Translations under genes and position numbers: made by a program | In this document: piece after piece, positions 1 to 7,241 of the stretch | How positions within the stretch are numbered: position 1 is the stretch's first letter | Layout of the letters: every line of letters starts with the position of its first letter | Notes under the pieces: generated by a model | The model's input: the letters and a program-made list of their open reading frames with translations, nothing else | Told to the model about the DNA's origin: nothing | Databases searched by the model: none | Source of the DNA: AEGEAN-183 sp964002385 | Lineage (GTDB): Bacteria; Pseudomonadota; Gammaproteobacteria; Magnimaribacterales; Magnimaribacteraceae | NCBI GenBank assembly: GCA_964002385.1 | Contig: CAXFFS010000030.1 | Coordinates: 1 to 16,048 of the forward strand | Length of the DNA stretch: 16,048 nt | Direction: 5' to 3'

Positions 1-2
1 CT

Positions 3-1616
3 CAGGTACCTTATGCCATGGGTGATTTTGCCACTGCTATGATGTTAACCAGTGAAAATGCTGAATATCAAGAAGCGCTTAAGCAGCGTGGCATTACTGA
101 TTTAGAGCTAGTTCAGATAGATCCGTGGCCGGCAGGAGGATTTACTCATGAGTCCATAAAACCAGGTCATCGGGCTTTTAAATGCATCTCTTTTCTTAAA
201 GAAAGCCTAGAAGATAATGCTTATGCTAGACCCATCCAAGGAGTTATTGCCTGGGTGGATTTAACTCTGGGTGAAGTAGTGCATGTGGAAGACCATGGTG
301 TTATACCTATGCCAACAGAGCATGCCCGATATGATGCGGGCTCTCAACCTAATTTAAGAGAAGGTTTAAAGCCGATTGATATTAACCAGCCAGAAGGTTC
401 AAGCTTTGAGGTGGATGGTTACCAAATATCTTGGCAGGGATGGAAGTTCAGGATCTCCGTTCATGATGTCGAAGGTCTTGTGCTTCACCAGTTGTCACTT
501 CATGACAGGCCAATTCTTTATAGGGCGGCTTTGTCTGACATGGTGGTCCCATATGGTGATTCAGATCCCATGCACTCGTGGAAACACGTTTTCGATGCCA
601 GTGAATACAGTTTAGGTAGATTCATTAACAGCCTTACTCTTGGATGTGACTGTCTTGGTGAAATCTATTATTTTGATATAAATCAAATTAGCTGGGACGG
701 AGAAGCAACCAAGATCAAACAAGCTATCTGTCTACATGAAGAAGATTATGGCATTCAATGGAAACATACAGATGAAGGCGGAGGAGCAAATGAAGTTAGA
801 AGGTCGAGAAGATTAGTCATCAGTTCAATGTTTACGGTAGGAAACTACGACTACGGCTTTTTTTGGTATCTGTATTTGGATGGAACAGTACAAATGGAGG
901 TTAAATTAACAGGGATTATGGGAATTTCAGCCATAACAGATGAAACTTATAATCCTTCACAAGCTCCAAAAGTTGCCAAAAAGATTGCTGCCCCTCTTCA
1001 CCAACATCTTTTTTGTTTCCGTTTGGATTGGGAATTAGATGGAGGCAACAATCAATTATTTGAGAGTGAGATAGAACTACTTCCAATAAATGAGAACAAC
1101 CCTAATGGGACTCAATTTCAATCCATTTCACGTCATTTGAAAAGAGAAAGTGAAGCTAAAAGGGATGCATCGCCGCAATCAAGTCGGATCTGGAAAGTGG
1201 TCAATCCAAATAAAGAAAATTCATTAGGTATTCCTGTTGCTTACAAACTTATGCCAGGAGCTACACCTAAGTTATTGTCCCATCCAGAATCCGTTGTTTC
1301 AAAACGAGCAGCCTTTGCAAAACACAACTTATGGGCTACTCCTTATGAGTCTGAAGAGCAAACTGCAGCTGGCCCTTACACAGTTATGCACGAAGGCCAA
1401 TCCGGATTAGAAGTTTATACTTCAAAAGATAGGGACATAAGTGAATGTGACTTGGTGATGTGGCATACCTTTGGCTTAAATCATGTACCGAGACCCGAAG
1501 ATTGGCCAGTGATGCCAGTTGAATATTGCGGATTTCATTTAATACCCGTTGGTTTTTTTGATAAAAATCCAACTTTAGATATTCCACCTTCCTGTGATAA
1601 GGACGATGAATCTTAA
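3..1616 (+). CDS. Copper-containing (TPQ) primary amine oxidase, 5'-truncated by the window edge
   Basis: This enzyme oxidatively deaminates primary amines to aldehydes, releasing ammonia and H2O2, using copper and a self-made topaquinone cofactor. The reading frame is open to the window edge (codons for QVPYA precede the first ATG at 18), so the true start lies upstream. Numbering from that ATG, the cofactor motif N-Y-D-Y is at 276-279 with Tyr277 as the topaquinone precursor. The catalytic base is Asp193 (VFDASEY). Copper ligands are His328 and His330 (HQH) and His489 (NHVPRPEDWP). The Asp-to-Tyr spacing of 84 residues equals that of Arthrobacter globiformis amine oxidase (298 to 382), so about 100 residues are probably missing. 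No signal peptide can be judged. The stop lies 22 bp before the next gene, which has its own ribosome site, so the two may be cotranscribed. All key residues are present and the family call is very secure; the substrate is unknown. Confidence 0.95.
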   Translation, partial: QVPYAMGDFATAMMLTSENAEYQEALKQRGITDLELVQIDPWPAGGFTHESIKPGHRAFKCISFLKESLEDNAYARPIQGVIAWVDLTLGEVVHVEDHGVIPMPTEHARYDAGSQPNLREGLKPIDINQPEGSSFEVDGYQISWQGWKFRISVHDVEGLVLHQLSLHDRPILYRAALSDMVVPYGDSDPMHSWKHVFDASEYSLGRFINSLTLGCDCLGEIYYFDINQISWDGEATKIKQAICLHEEDYGIQWKHTDEGGGANEVRRSRRLVISSMFTVGNYDYGFFWYLYLDGTVQMEVKLTGIMGISAITDETYNPSQAPKVAKKIAAPLHQHLFCFRLDWELDGGNNQLFESEIELLPINENNPNGTQFQSISRHLKRESEAKRDASPQSSRIWKVVNPNKENSLGIPVAYKLMPGATPKLLSHPESVVSKRAAFAKHNLWATPYESEEQTAAGPYTVMHEGQSGLEVYTSKDRDISECDLVMWHTFGLNHVPRPEDWPVMPVEYCGFHLIPVGFFDKNPTLDIPPSCDKDDES

Positions 1617-1638
1617 ACGAAAATAAGGAAGACTGACT

Positions 1639-2433
1639 ATGAAGATTGAACAAATTTGGACTGGTAATGCTTACCGGAACTTTAACTATTTATTGGCTTG
1701 TCCTGAAACTGGAGAAGCCTTAGCAATAGACCCTTTGGATTATGATAAATGCTTATCAAAAGCTAAAGAAAAAGGTTGGGAAATTACTCAGATACTCAAC
1801 ACCCATGAACACGGTGATCACACAGGCGGAAATCATGCAGTTATAGAAGCTACTGGAGCAAAACTACTAGCTCACGAAAATGCCAATGGAGTAATTGATG
1901 GCATGGATGTAGGGTTGAAGGCTGGGGATGTAGTCAAAGTCGGAAACTCTGTGGAATTACTGGCCCTTGATACACCCGGTCACACCATGAGTCACATCTG
2001 TCTACTTTCCAAAACAGACACGCCTGCACTTTTCTCTGGAGACACATTGTTTAATGCCGGAGCTGGAAACTGTCATGGTGGGGGGCATCCAGAAGAGCTT
2101 TATGACACCTTTGTCTCCCAATTAGAGAAACTGCCACAAGACACCTTGATTTATCCTGGGCATGATTACATAACTAATAATTTGAGTTTTACTCTTGATC
2201 GAGAACCTGACAATCAAGTGGCTGCGGGTCTCAAAAAAGACCTAGACGCTTCTCATGATCCTGAAAAGCCCTTGGTGACAACCCTTGCAATGGAAAAGGA
2301 GATCAATACTTTTTTTCGTCTAACCAACTCTACAGTGATAGATAGGCTTAGAGAGGTATTCCCAAATATGTCTGAGACACCTTCTCAAAAAGAAGTATTC
2401 ATAAAGTTACGTGAACTTAGAAACAGTTGGTAA
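1639..2433 (+). CDS. gloB: Glyoxalase II-type hydroxyacylglutathione hydrolase (metallo-beta-lactamase fold)
   Basis: Probable hydrolase of S-D-lactoylglutathione to D-lactate and glutathione, the second step of cytosolic methylglyoxal detoxification. The 264-residue length is normal for the family. The binuclear metal site is complete: His56, His58, Asp60 and His61 in THEHGDH, His115 in DTPGH, Asp135 in SGDTLF, and His175 in YPGHDY. The C-terminal substrate-binding domain is recognisable from TLAMEKEINTFFR near 215-227 and the closing FIKLRELRNSW, which resemble the GloB 'E..NPFLR' and 'F..LR' elements. The ATG follows a good AAGGAAG ribosome site at about 1625-1631. It is separated by 22 bp from the amine oxidase, whose aldehyde products make a detoxifying neighbour plausible, though that link is inference. 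It converges with the next gene across only 12 bp and no terminator hairpin is visible there. A related thioesterase of the same fold cannot be fully excluded. Confidence 0.88.
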   Translation: MKIEQIWTGNAYRNFNYLLACPETGEALAIDPLDYDKCLSKAKEKGWEITQILNTHEHGDHTGGNHAVIEATGAKLLAHENANGVIDGMDVGLKAGDVVKVGNSVELLALDTPGHTMSHICLLSKTDTPALFSGDTLFNAGAGNCHGGGHPEELYDTFVSQLEKLPQDTLIYPGHDYITNNLSFTLDREPDNQVAAGLKKDLDASHDPEKPLVTTLAMEKEINTFFRLTNSTVIDRLREVFPNMSETPSQKEVFIKLRELRNSW

Positions 2434-2445
2434 AAAGTTTTACCT

Positions 2446-3330
2446 TTAGGTTTCTCCAAAAAAATCTAACATATCAGATATGATGGTAGGAAGGACTTCA
2501 GGAGGTAAATCGTGACCCATCCCTTCATAAATCACTAGTTTAGATCCTTCGATAAGTTCTGCTGTGTGCCTCCCATGGTCCGGCGGTAGAAGAGGATCAT
2601 TTGCTCCATGTTGAACCAAAGTTTTCACATTTATATTTTTCACCTGTTCAGAACGATCCCCTGCATGAAATATAGCTGTTAATTGGCGCGGCATTGATTC
2701 TGGGTAAAATCCATAGGAATGCATCTGTTCAACATCAATTTCTCCAAAATTTCCTTCTCCAAAATTTCTAAAGTTTCCTTCCGTTTCATTAGTCATTTCA
2801 GGAAGATGCCTTGCCCCTGTTGTTGACATGATAGAAACCAGACTTTTTGTTCTGTCTGGGTACTCAGACGCGATAGTCTGAGCAATCATACCGCCCATCG
2901 AGGCTCCTACAATGTGAGCACTTTGTATCTCCAGCGCATCCAAAATACCAATACCATCTTCTGCCATATCCAATAACGTGTATGGAGCGTTAACTCCGAA
3001 GCCAATGCTATTAACCAAAAATTTCCACCACAGTCTTGGCTTACCAAGTCTATCTAAGCGATCTGAATCGCCAGTGTCTCTGTTATCAAAGAGCACAACT
3101 CTGTAGCCAGCATTAACGAACTCATTTACGATTTCTTCAGGCCAAACTCGATGCGAAGCCATCAACCCCATGATCATCAACACAGATGGAGACTCTTCTT
3201 CTCCTGCTGTTGTGTAAGCAATGGACACTCCATCTACATCTACAATGGTGGTAGCTTGGTCTGATTTGTAATCAGAAAAAGCACTAACAGAGAAGACTGA
3301 TAGAAAAACAAATAGAAATAGGTTTTTCAT
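2446..3330 (-). CDS. Exported alpha/beta-hydrolase fold protein
   Basis: A 294-residue serine hydrolase of the alpha/beta fold with an N-terminal signal peptide (about residues 1-17 or 1-19, ending near SVSA/AFS), so it probably acts in the periplasm or outside the cell. The likely triad is Ser144 in the nucleophile elbow GASMGG, Asp245 in HGANDPLLPP and His273 in EGMGHDLP. MIMGLMASHRVW near 53-63 would form the oxyanion region and the FDNRDTGDSD segment at 81-90 is typical of the family. Substrate is not predictable; an esterase, lactonase or similar role is possible. It is the last gene of a minus-strand set and begins 23 bp after the CDGSH gene stop. The start lacks a convincing Shine-Dalgarno site, so it may depend on coupling. 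The stop faces the gloB stop 12 bp away. Confidence 0.85.
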   Translation of the reverse strand: MKNLFLFVFLSVFSVSAFSDYKSDQATTIVDVDGVSIAYTTAGEEESPSVLMIMGLMASHRVWPEEIVNEFVNAGYRVVLFDNRDTGDSDRLDRLGKPRLWWKFLVNSIGFGVNAPYTLLDMAEDGIGILDALEIQSAHIVGASMGGMIAQTIASEYPDRTKSLVSIMSTTGARHLPEMTNETEGNFRNFGEGNFGEIDVEQMHSYGFYPESMPRQLTAIFHAGDRSEQVKNINVKTLVQHGANDPLLPPDHGRHTAELIEGSKLVIYEGMGHDLPPEVLPTIISDMLDFFGET

Positions 3331-3353
3331 TTTTCTAGAAAAGGCAAAAAATT

Positions 3354-3593
3354 TTATAAGTCTTTGTGAGTTCCGTCGCAGAAAGGTTGGTTTGAACTAT
3401 TTTTGCATCCACAAAAGTACACTTCTTGGGCTTCATCAAAGTTTATTTTTTCCGGCAAAAAGTCAGTCCCTTCATGCGACCCATCACAAAAGGGCTGTTT
3501 AGAACTTTGGCCACATCGACACCAAAAGTAACTTTTATCAGTTACAACAGCTTCTTTATATGGAAATTTTTGAGCTATTTTAGGTTCAGACAT
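3354..3593 (-). CDS. Tandem CDGSH iron-sulfur domain protein
   Basis: A 79-residue protein made of two CDGSH zinc-finger-like [2Fe-2S] binding motifs. The first uses Cys25, Cys27, Cys36 and His40 (CRC...PFCDGSH). The second uses Cys61, Cys63, Cys72 and His76 (CGC...PFCDGTH). Both have the 3Cys-1His ligand set of the mitoNEET/CISD family, and the two-motif single-chain layout resembles the CISD3/MiNT group. There is no membrane anchor or signal peptide, so it should be cytosolic. Roles in electron or cluster transfer are known for the family but none can be assigned here. Translation starts at an ATG with a near-perfect AAAGGAGGA ribosome site (3599-3607). A Fur-like operator lies about 55-80 bp upstream, fitting iron control of an iron-sulfur protein. 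It sits between a SnoaL-like gene and an alpha/beta hydrolase. Confidence 0.93.
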   Translation of the reverse strand: MSEPKIAQKFPYKEAVVTDKSYFWCRCGQSSKQPFCDGSHEGTDFLPEKINFDEAQEVYFCGCKNSSNQPFCDGTHKDL

Positions 3594-3598
3594 CTTCT

Positions 3599-3607
3599 TC
3601 CTCCTTT
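3599..3607 (-). promoter_or_regulatory. Strong Shine-Dalgarno site of the CDGSH gene
   Basis: The minus strand reads AAAGGAGGA five bases before the ATG at 3593. It is the strongest ribosome site in the window. It suggests high translation of the small iron-sulfur protein and confirms that start. Confidence 0.8.
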
Positions 3608-3634
3608 AAAAAGAGAAACATAACATGTTTTTAG

Positions 3635-3649
3635 CTTATAGAATTCCAA
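3635..3649 (-). promoter_or_regulatory. Possible core promoter for the CDGSH/hydrolase genes
   Basis: On the minus strand a TTGGAA (-35-like, plus coordinates 3644-3649) is followed after 18 bp by TGTTAT. Alternatively TATAAG (plus 3635-3640) could serve as the -10. Neither pairing is strong, but in both cases the adjacent Fur-like palindrome would overlap or abut the -35 region. This is a weak prediction resting mainly on position. Confidence 0.3.
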
Positions 3650-3672
3650 TGAGAATGAGATTACTTCTCATT
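3648..3672. promoter_or_regulatory. Candidate Fur box upstream of the CDGSH gene
   Basis: The core AATGAGATTACTTCTCATT at 3654-3672 is a 19-bp palindrome with 7-bp perfect arms. It matches 14 of 16 fixed positions of the Vibrio-type Fur consensus AATGANAATNATTNTCATT, quoted from memory. A second AATGAG half-site begins 6 bp earlier at 3648, giving the overlapping, 6-bp-staggered arrangement typical of Fur operators. It lies in the 98-bp gap between the SnoaL-like gene and the CDGSH gene, where it could repress the latter and the downstream hydrolase when iron is plentiful. A terminator role is less likely because no T-run follows on the minus strand. Confidence 0.55.
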
Positions 3673-3691
3673 ATTTTTAGAAAAAATAGAA

Positions 3692-4060
3692 TTAACTTTC
3701 TACGTGAAATAGCTTGTTATAAATAACCCAGTCATCGCCTATCTTCAAAAAGGACAAGGTATCCTGAAAAACCATTCCTAGATATCCATCTCTAACTCTG
3801 GCTACAGCCGTTGAACCTACTACCTCTAAGGATAAAGTTTCCAGTAGTTTTTCTTCATTTTTTTCAGCAGCTGAAGGAGTTTGAGAGGCTACAAATTTAG
3901 CAAAACTATCAACAGATTGTTCCATAAGGCTTCCTTGCATATAGCCAGTGATTTTTGCATCCTTATGGAAAACTTGACGAACTTTTTCTTCGCTCGATTC
4001 ATACATGCTGTCAAAGTAAAGCTGGATAGCTTCGGAAATTTTGTTTTTGTCTTCGCTCAT
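3692..4060 (-). CDS. SnoaL-like / putative lumazine-binding (NTF2-fold) protein
   Basis: A 122-residue cytosolic protein of the NTF2-like superfamily, close to the 'putative lumazine-binding' group by its pattern: Ile-x3-IQLYFDSMY near the N-terminus, then EEKVRQVFHKDAKITGY, a middle SVDSFAKFV segment, and a C-terminal strand pair ending GDDWVIYNKLFH. Members are small cone-shaped barrels, some enzymes and some ligand binders, and no reaction can be assigned. The ATG at 4060 is chosen because AAAGGAGA (4065-4072) precedes it by four bases. An in-frame ATG at 4114 would add 18 residues but lacks such a site and overlaps the amidase coding region. The gene starts 10 bp after the amidase stop, so the two are almost certainly cotranscribed. 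Confidence 0.82.
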   Translation of the reverse strand: MSEDKNKISEAIQLYFDSMYESSEEKVRQVFHKDAKITGYMQGSLMEQSVDSFAKFVASQTPSAAEKNEEKLLETLSLEVVGSTAVARVRDGYLGMVFQDTLSFLKIGDDWVIYNKLFHVES

Positions 4061-4064
4061 TGTC

Positions 4065-4072
4065 TCTCCTTT
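4065..4072 (-). promoter_or_regulatory. Shine-Dalgarno site that fixes the SnoaL-like start
   Basis: The minus strand reads AAAGGAGA, overlapping the amidase stop codon (TAA at 4071-4073) and lying four bases before the ATG at 4060. This decides the start and implies translational coupling to the amidase. Confidence 0.7.
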
Positions 4073-5522
4073 ATAATTGATAATTAGGTGGAATCCTAAA
4101 ATCACCACGAACATCTCTTATCATTTTAGAGACTTCAATACAGGTTTTGTCTTCTAAATATGGACCAGTTACTTGAAGGCCAACAGGTAAGCCTGACTCT
4201 GTTAATCCAATGGGAGTGCTTGTACTTGGAAGATTGGCCATAACTGCTGGACCTGCCCATAGCGTAGTATCCCAATATTCTCTTTCCTTGCCATTGATCA
4301 TCAAGCTTCTCTCGTGAAAAGGCCGATGATCGTGTTTAAGAGCAGGCAGAACACAGACCGGACATAAGATTACGTCATAGTTCTCAAAGAAGGCTCTCCA
4401 TTGTTGTCTCATGAATTGTCTTTTAGCATTTACCACAATCCAATCTCTAGCCAATAAGCTAGCCCCTCTAGCTGTCTTGGACATGGATGACATATCGTCA
4501 TCTTCTATAGTTTTAGCTATTTCATCGATTTGATTAAGAGTTTTTTGAGGTGCTCCAGCTATCATAAGTGGGTTTAATAACTTGCTGTAAACATCATCAG
4601 AATCTCTAAAAGAAAAAGGAGGTGTTACGTTTTCAATTTTTGCTCCAGCAGATTTTAAGTCTTCTACCGTAGCTGATATTAAAGAAGAGGTTTCTGAATC
4701 TACTTCAGCGTATTCCTCTTCAGGCCATACTGCTATCTTAAGATCTTCTATCTTATTTGACCTTGCTTTAGGAAGTTTAAAACTCCATGCAATACTGTCT
4801 TGTCCTTGAGGAGAAGCCAATATATCTAAAGCAATTTCTATGTCTTCAGGTGATCTTGCTAGAGGGCCAGCAACTGAAAGACCATTACCTACAGATATGT
4901 GTCCTGGAGGCGGTGGCAAGTGTCCAACTTCAGAAACAATGTTGTAGCTAGGCTTATGACCATACAGTCCACAAAAATGAGCGGGGGTTCTAATTGAACC
5001 ACCTATATCAGAACCCAGTTCCAGGGGTGACATACCGGAAGCTAATGAAGCTGCAGAACCACCTGAAGATCCTCCTGGTGTTCTCTCGAGATCCCAGGGG
5101 TTATTGGTTACTCCATAGATTTCGTTATAGCTTTGTATATCGGCAGAATTCAGTGGTACATTTGTTTTTCCAAAAATAATTGCACCAGCGTCAACCAAAT
5201 GTTGCACAGCCTCAGCATTCTTCTCTGGAACATAATCTTTCCAGGAAGGGTTTCCTCCTGTTGAAACTACTCCCTCTACCGAATAAGCATCCTTGATAGT
5301 CATTGGCATCCCATGCAGAGGGCCTAGGTCTTCTCCTTTGGATAAGGCTTCATCTGCCTTTTTAGCTTTATCCATTGCCCTGTCTGCATCCAAAGTAACC
5401 ACTGCATTAAGGTCAGGGTTTACTTGCTCAACCCTCTTTAGCAGAGTTTCTAAAAGCTCTACGGACGACAATTCTTTTTTCTTTATAAGGTCTACTAACT
5501 CATGTGCACTCTTAAATATCAT
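4071..5522 (-). CDS. Amidase signature family enzyme
   Basis: A 483-residue amidohydrolase that cleaves amide C-N bonds to a carboxylate and amine or ammonia through a Ser-cisSer-Lys triad. With the ATG at 5522 as residue 1, the triad is Lys77 (MTIKDAY), Ser153 (TPGGSSGG) and Ser176 (SDIGGSIR), all present. Length is normal for a free amidase. The lack of a GatB/GatC neighbour and the C-terminal half (VILCPVCVLPALKHDH, ANLPSTSTPIGLTESGLPVGLQV) favour a catabolic amidase over GatA. No signal peptide is seen, so it is likely cytosolic. The ATG at 5522 has a GGGAG site nine bases upstream. A GTG at 5540 in frame would add six residues and would include that site, so it is less likely. It is first in a minus-strand set and divergent from the deformylase gene. 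The substrate is unknown. Confidence 0.92.
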   Translation of the reverse strand: MIFKSAHELVDLIKKKELSSVELLETLLKRVEQVNPDLNAVVTLDADRAMDKAKKADEALSKGEDLGPLHGMPMTIKDAYSVEGVVSTGGNPSWKDYVPEKNAEAVQHLVDAGAIIFGKTNVPLNSADIQSYNEIYGVTNNPWDLERTPGGSSGGSAASLASGMSPLELGSDIGGSIRTPAHFCGLYGHKPSYNIVSEVGHLPPPPGHISVGNGLSVAGPLARSPEDIEIALDILASPQGQDSIAWSFKLPKARSNKIEDLKIAVWPEEEYAEVDSETSSLISATVEDLKSAGAKIENVTPPFSFRDSDDVYSKLLNPLMIAGAPQKTLNQIDEIAKTIEDDDMSSMSKTARGASLLARDWIVVNAKRQFMRQQWRAFFENYDVILCPVCVLPALKHDHRPFHERSLMINGKEREYWDTTLWAGPAVMANLPSTSTPIGLTESGLPVGLQVTGPYLEDKTCIEVSKMIRDVRGDFRIPPNYQL

Positions 5523-5562
5523 TTCTTTTTTCTCCCTCACTCAATCTATCACCAACAGACTT

Positions 5563-5591
5563 TTAATCAAGGGAAAGGTTATTTGTATAAT
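5563..5591 (+). promoter_or_regulatory. Predicted sigma-70-type promoter for def and downstream genes
   Basis: A perfect TATAAT -10 box lies at 5586-5591. A weak -35 (TTAATC, 5563-5568) sits 17 bp upstream. Transcription would start near 5598, only about 14 bases before the TTG start at 5612, giving a very short leader without a ribosome site. The same 89-bp gap must also carry the divergent amidase promoter. Confidence 0.5.
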
Positions 5592-5611
5592 GAACAAAAA
5601 AATAGAATAAA

Positions 5612-6154
5612 TTGACGATACATAAAATAAAAAAAATGGGTAATCCCCTACTTAGAGAACAGTCGATTCTCTTTGAACCAGATGAAATTACTTCTGTCGA
5701 AACCCAAGAATTAGTTAAGGATATGTGGGAGACCATGGACGAATACGGAGGCGTAGGTTTAGCAGCTCCACAAATAGGGGTTTCCAAACAATTAGCAGTC
5801 ATTAGAATCGAAGAGGATAACGAGAGATACCCCGAAGCTGAAAAATCGGAAGAAATTGTTATCTTTAATCCCACGATAACGAATCTGGACGAGACTTTAC
5901 AGGGCTTTTGGGAGGGTTGTTTGAGTGTACCAGGTCTACGCGGTGTAGTATTTAGACCCAGAAAAGTACAAGTAGATTTTTTAGACGAATCGGCTAATAA
6001 AAAAACTTTGATAGCTGAAGATTTTCTAGCAACAGTATTCCAGCATGAGTTAGATCACCTATTTGGTAAGCTTTTTATCGATAGAATTGATGATATAACT
6101 ACCTTGTCTTTTGAAGAAGAAATAATATTATCTGACGAAGAAAAAGAGTTATAA
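5612..6154 (+). CDS. def: Peptide deformylase, probable TTG start
   Basis: Removes the N-formyl group from the initiator methionine of nascent proteins, in the cytosol. All three family motifs are present in order: GVGLAAPQIG (47-56), EGCLSVPG (101-108, metal ligand Cys103), and QHELDHL (144-150, ligands His145 and His149, catalytic Glu146). The 180-residue length is typical. The TTG at 5612 is chosen because it gives MTIHKIKKMGNPLL, matching the usual deformylase N-terminus; an in-frame stop at 5603-5605 rules out anything longer. The first ATG (5636) would remove the conserved opening strand. Neither start has a clear Shine-Dalgarno site, and the predicted leader is about 14 bases. The usual partner fmt is absent. 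The gene instead leads into an ADP-ribosylglycohydrolase 16 bp downstream, so it may be a second, accessory deformylase. Confidence 0.93.
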   Translation: MTIHKIKKMGNPLLREQSILFEPDEITSVETQELVKDMWETMDEYGGVGLAAPQIGVSKQLAVIRIEEDNERYPEAEKSEEIVIFNPTITNLDETLQGFWEGCLSVPGLRGVVFRPRKVQVDFLDESANKKTLIAEDFLATVFQHELDHLFGKLFIDRIDDITTLSFEEEIILSDEEKEL

Positions 6155-6170
6155 ATCAATAGGAAAACTT

Positions 6171-7238
6171 ATGGATGTAGAAAAAAGAATAACGGCAGCC
6201 TGGCAAGGAAGAATCTCTGGTTGTTTACTGGGAAAACCTGTTGAAGGTCTTTCGATGAGAGAAGGCCAAGAAAACTTAAATAATTTTTTAAATGAAGCCC
6301 AGTCTTTACCTTTGAGGGATTACATTAATTATGTTGAGCATGACTACATAAGAGGAGTTAACAAGAAATGCATGAAGGGCAAAATAGAAAAGGCAGAAAT
6401 TGATGACGACATAACTTACACGGTTTTATGTCTCATGATGCTGGAAAGATATGGTCTCGAATTAAAAAGTGAAGATGTCGCCAGAACTTGGTTGAACCTG
6501 TTGCCTGCAGGAGCCACTTTTACAGCCGAGAGAGAAGCCTATCTTAATATTTTGAAATACGCAGACATGGAATTTCAATTTGGGGGACCAAAAAAGTTTG
6601 AGATATCAGACATCAATGACAATAAATACAACGATTGGATAGGAGCCCAGATCAGGATTGATCTCTATGGTTGGGTTTTGCCTGGTAAGCCAGGATTAGC
6701 TGCTCATCTAGCTCGGCAGGATGCCATGCTTTCTCATCGAAGAAATGGCGTAGAGTGTTCTGCTTTTATTGCCGCTTTAGGGGCTTTAATTCCTTCTCAC
6801 AAAGATAAATTATCTGCCGTAGAAGCTGCGCTTGAATTTATAGACAAGAGCACAGAAACTTTTGAAGCCATCCAACTGGGTATCGAGAATATGAATAAGG
6901 ATTTCAGCCCTATTGCTGAAAAGTACAAGGATATGTCTCCGGTTCACAGCTTAAATAATCTTGCCCTTACTGTTTGGGCTTTTCTGTCTTTTGAAGATTA
7001 TGACGCAGCAGTGGGAGAGGCAGTCACAGCTGGATGGGATACCGATTGTAATGGAGCTACCGTGGGCGGTCTAATGGGGTTGCATCAATCTGAAATTCCA
7101 TCTAAATGGCATGAACCTTGGCAGGGAAGAGTCTGTACCTCCATTTCCGGATTGGGAGAATTGGTATTAGAAGACCTAGTCAACAGAACAACTTCACTCG
7201 TCACAAAATTTTCAGAATTTGAGGATAAAAAATCATAA
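6171..7238 (+). CDS. ADP-ribosylglycohydrolase (ARH/DraG) family protein
   Basis: A 355-residue all-alpha, probably Mg-dependent cytosolic hydrolase of the DraG/ARH superfamily, which cleaves ADP-ribosyl or related ribosyl bonds. The opening RITAAWQGRISGCLLGKPVEG (7-26) matches the family. The first metal motif is Asp78-Asp80 (DDDITYT). The second is the GWDTDCNGATVGG segment at 288-300, with Cys in place of the usual Thr/Ser after DTD. IGAQIRIDLYGW (157-168) is also characteristic of a bacterial subgroup often seen near sugar kinases and nucleoside hydrolases, as recalled rather than searched. An AGGA site precedes the ATG by six bases. It follows def by 16 bp and the kinase starts 3 bp after its stop, so it lies in an operon. 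True ADP-ribosyl-protein hydrolysis is unproven, and a small-molecule nucleoside or ADP-ribose-like substrate is more likely from context. Confidence 0.87.
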   Translation: MDVEKRITAAWQGRISGCLLGKPVEGLSMREGQENLNNFLNEAQSLPLRDYINYVEHDYIRGVNKKCMKGKIEKAEIDDDITYTVLCLMMLERYGLELKSEDVARTWLNLLPAGATFTAEREAYLNILKYADMEFQFGGPKKFEISDINDNKYNDWIGAQIRIDLYGWVLPGKPGLAAHLARQDAMLSHRRNGVECSAFIAALGALIPSHKDKLSAVEAALEFIDKSTETFEAIQLGIENMNKDFSPIAEKYKDMSPVHSLNNLALTVWAFLSFEDYDAAVGEAVTAGWDTDCNGATVGGLMGLHQSEIPSKWHEPWQGRVCTSISGLGELVLEDLVNRTTSLVTKFSEFEDKKS

Positions 7239-7241
7239 TTT

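Noticed and set aside
3648..3680. Inverted repeat near the end of the SnoaL-like gene as a Rho-independent terminator
   Set aside because: On the minus strand, where the upstream gene is transcribed, the stem is not followed by a T-run. The five T bases lie on the plus side, where no gene ends.
4061..4114. Longer version of the SnoaL-like protein starting at ATG 4114
   Set aside because: It would overlap the amidase coding region, adds residues not typical of the family, and a strong ribosome site serves the ATG at 4060.
5523..5540. GTG start extending the amidase by six residues
   Set aside because: The GGGAG ribosome site lies inside this extension and is correctly spaced for the ATG at 5522.
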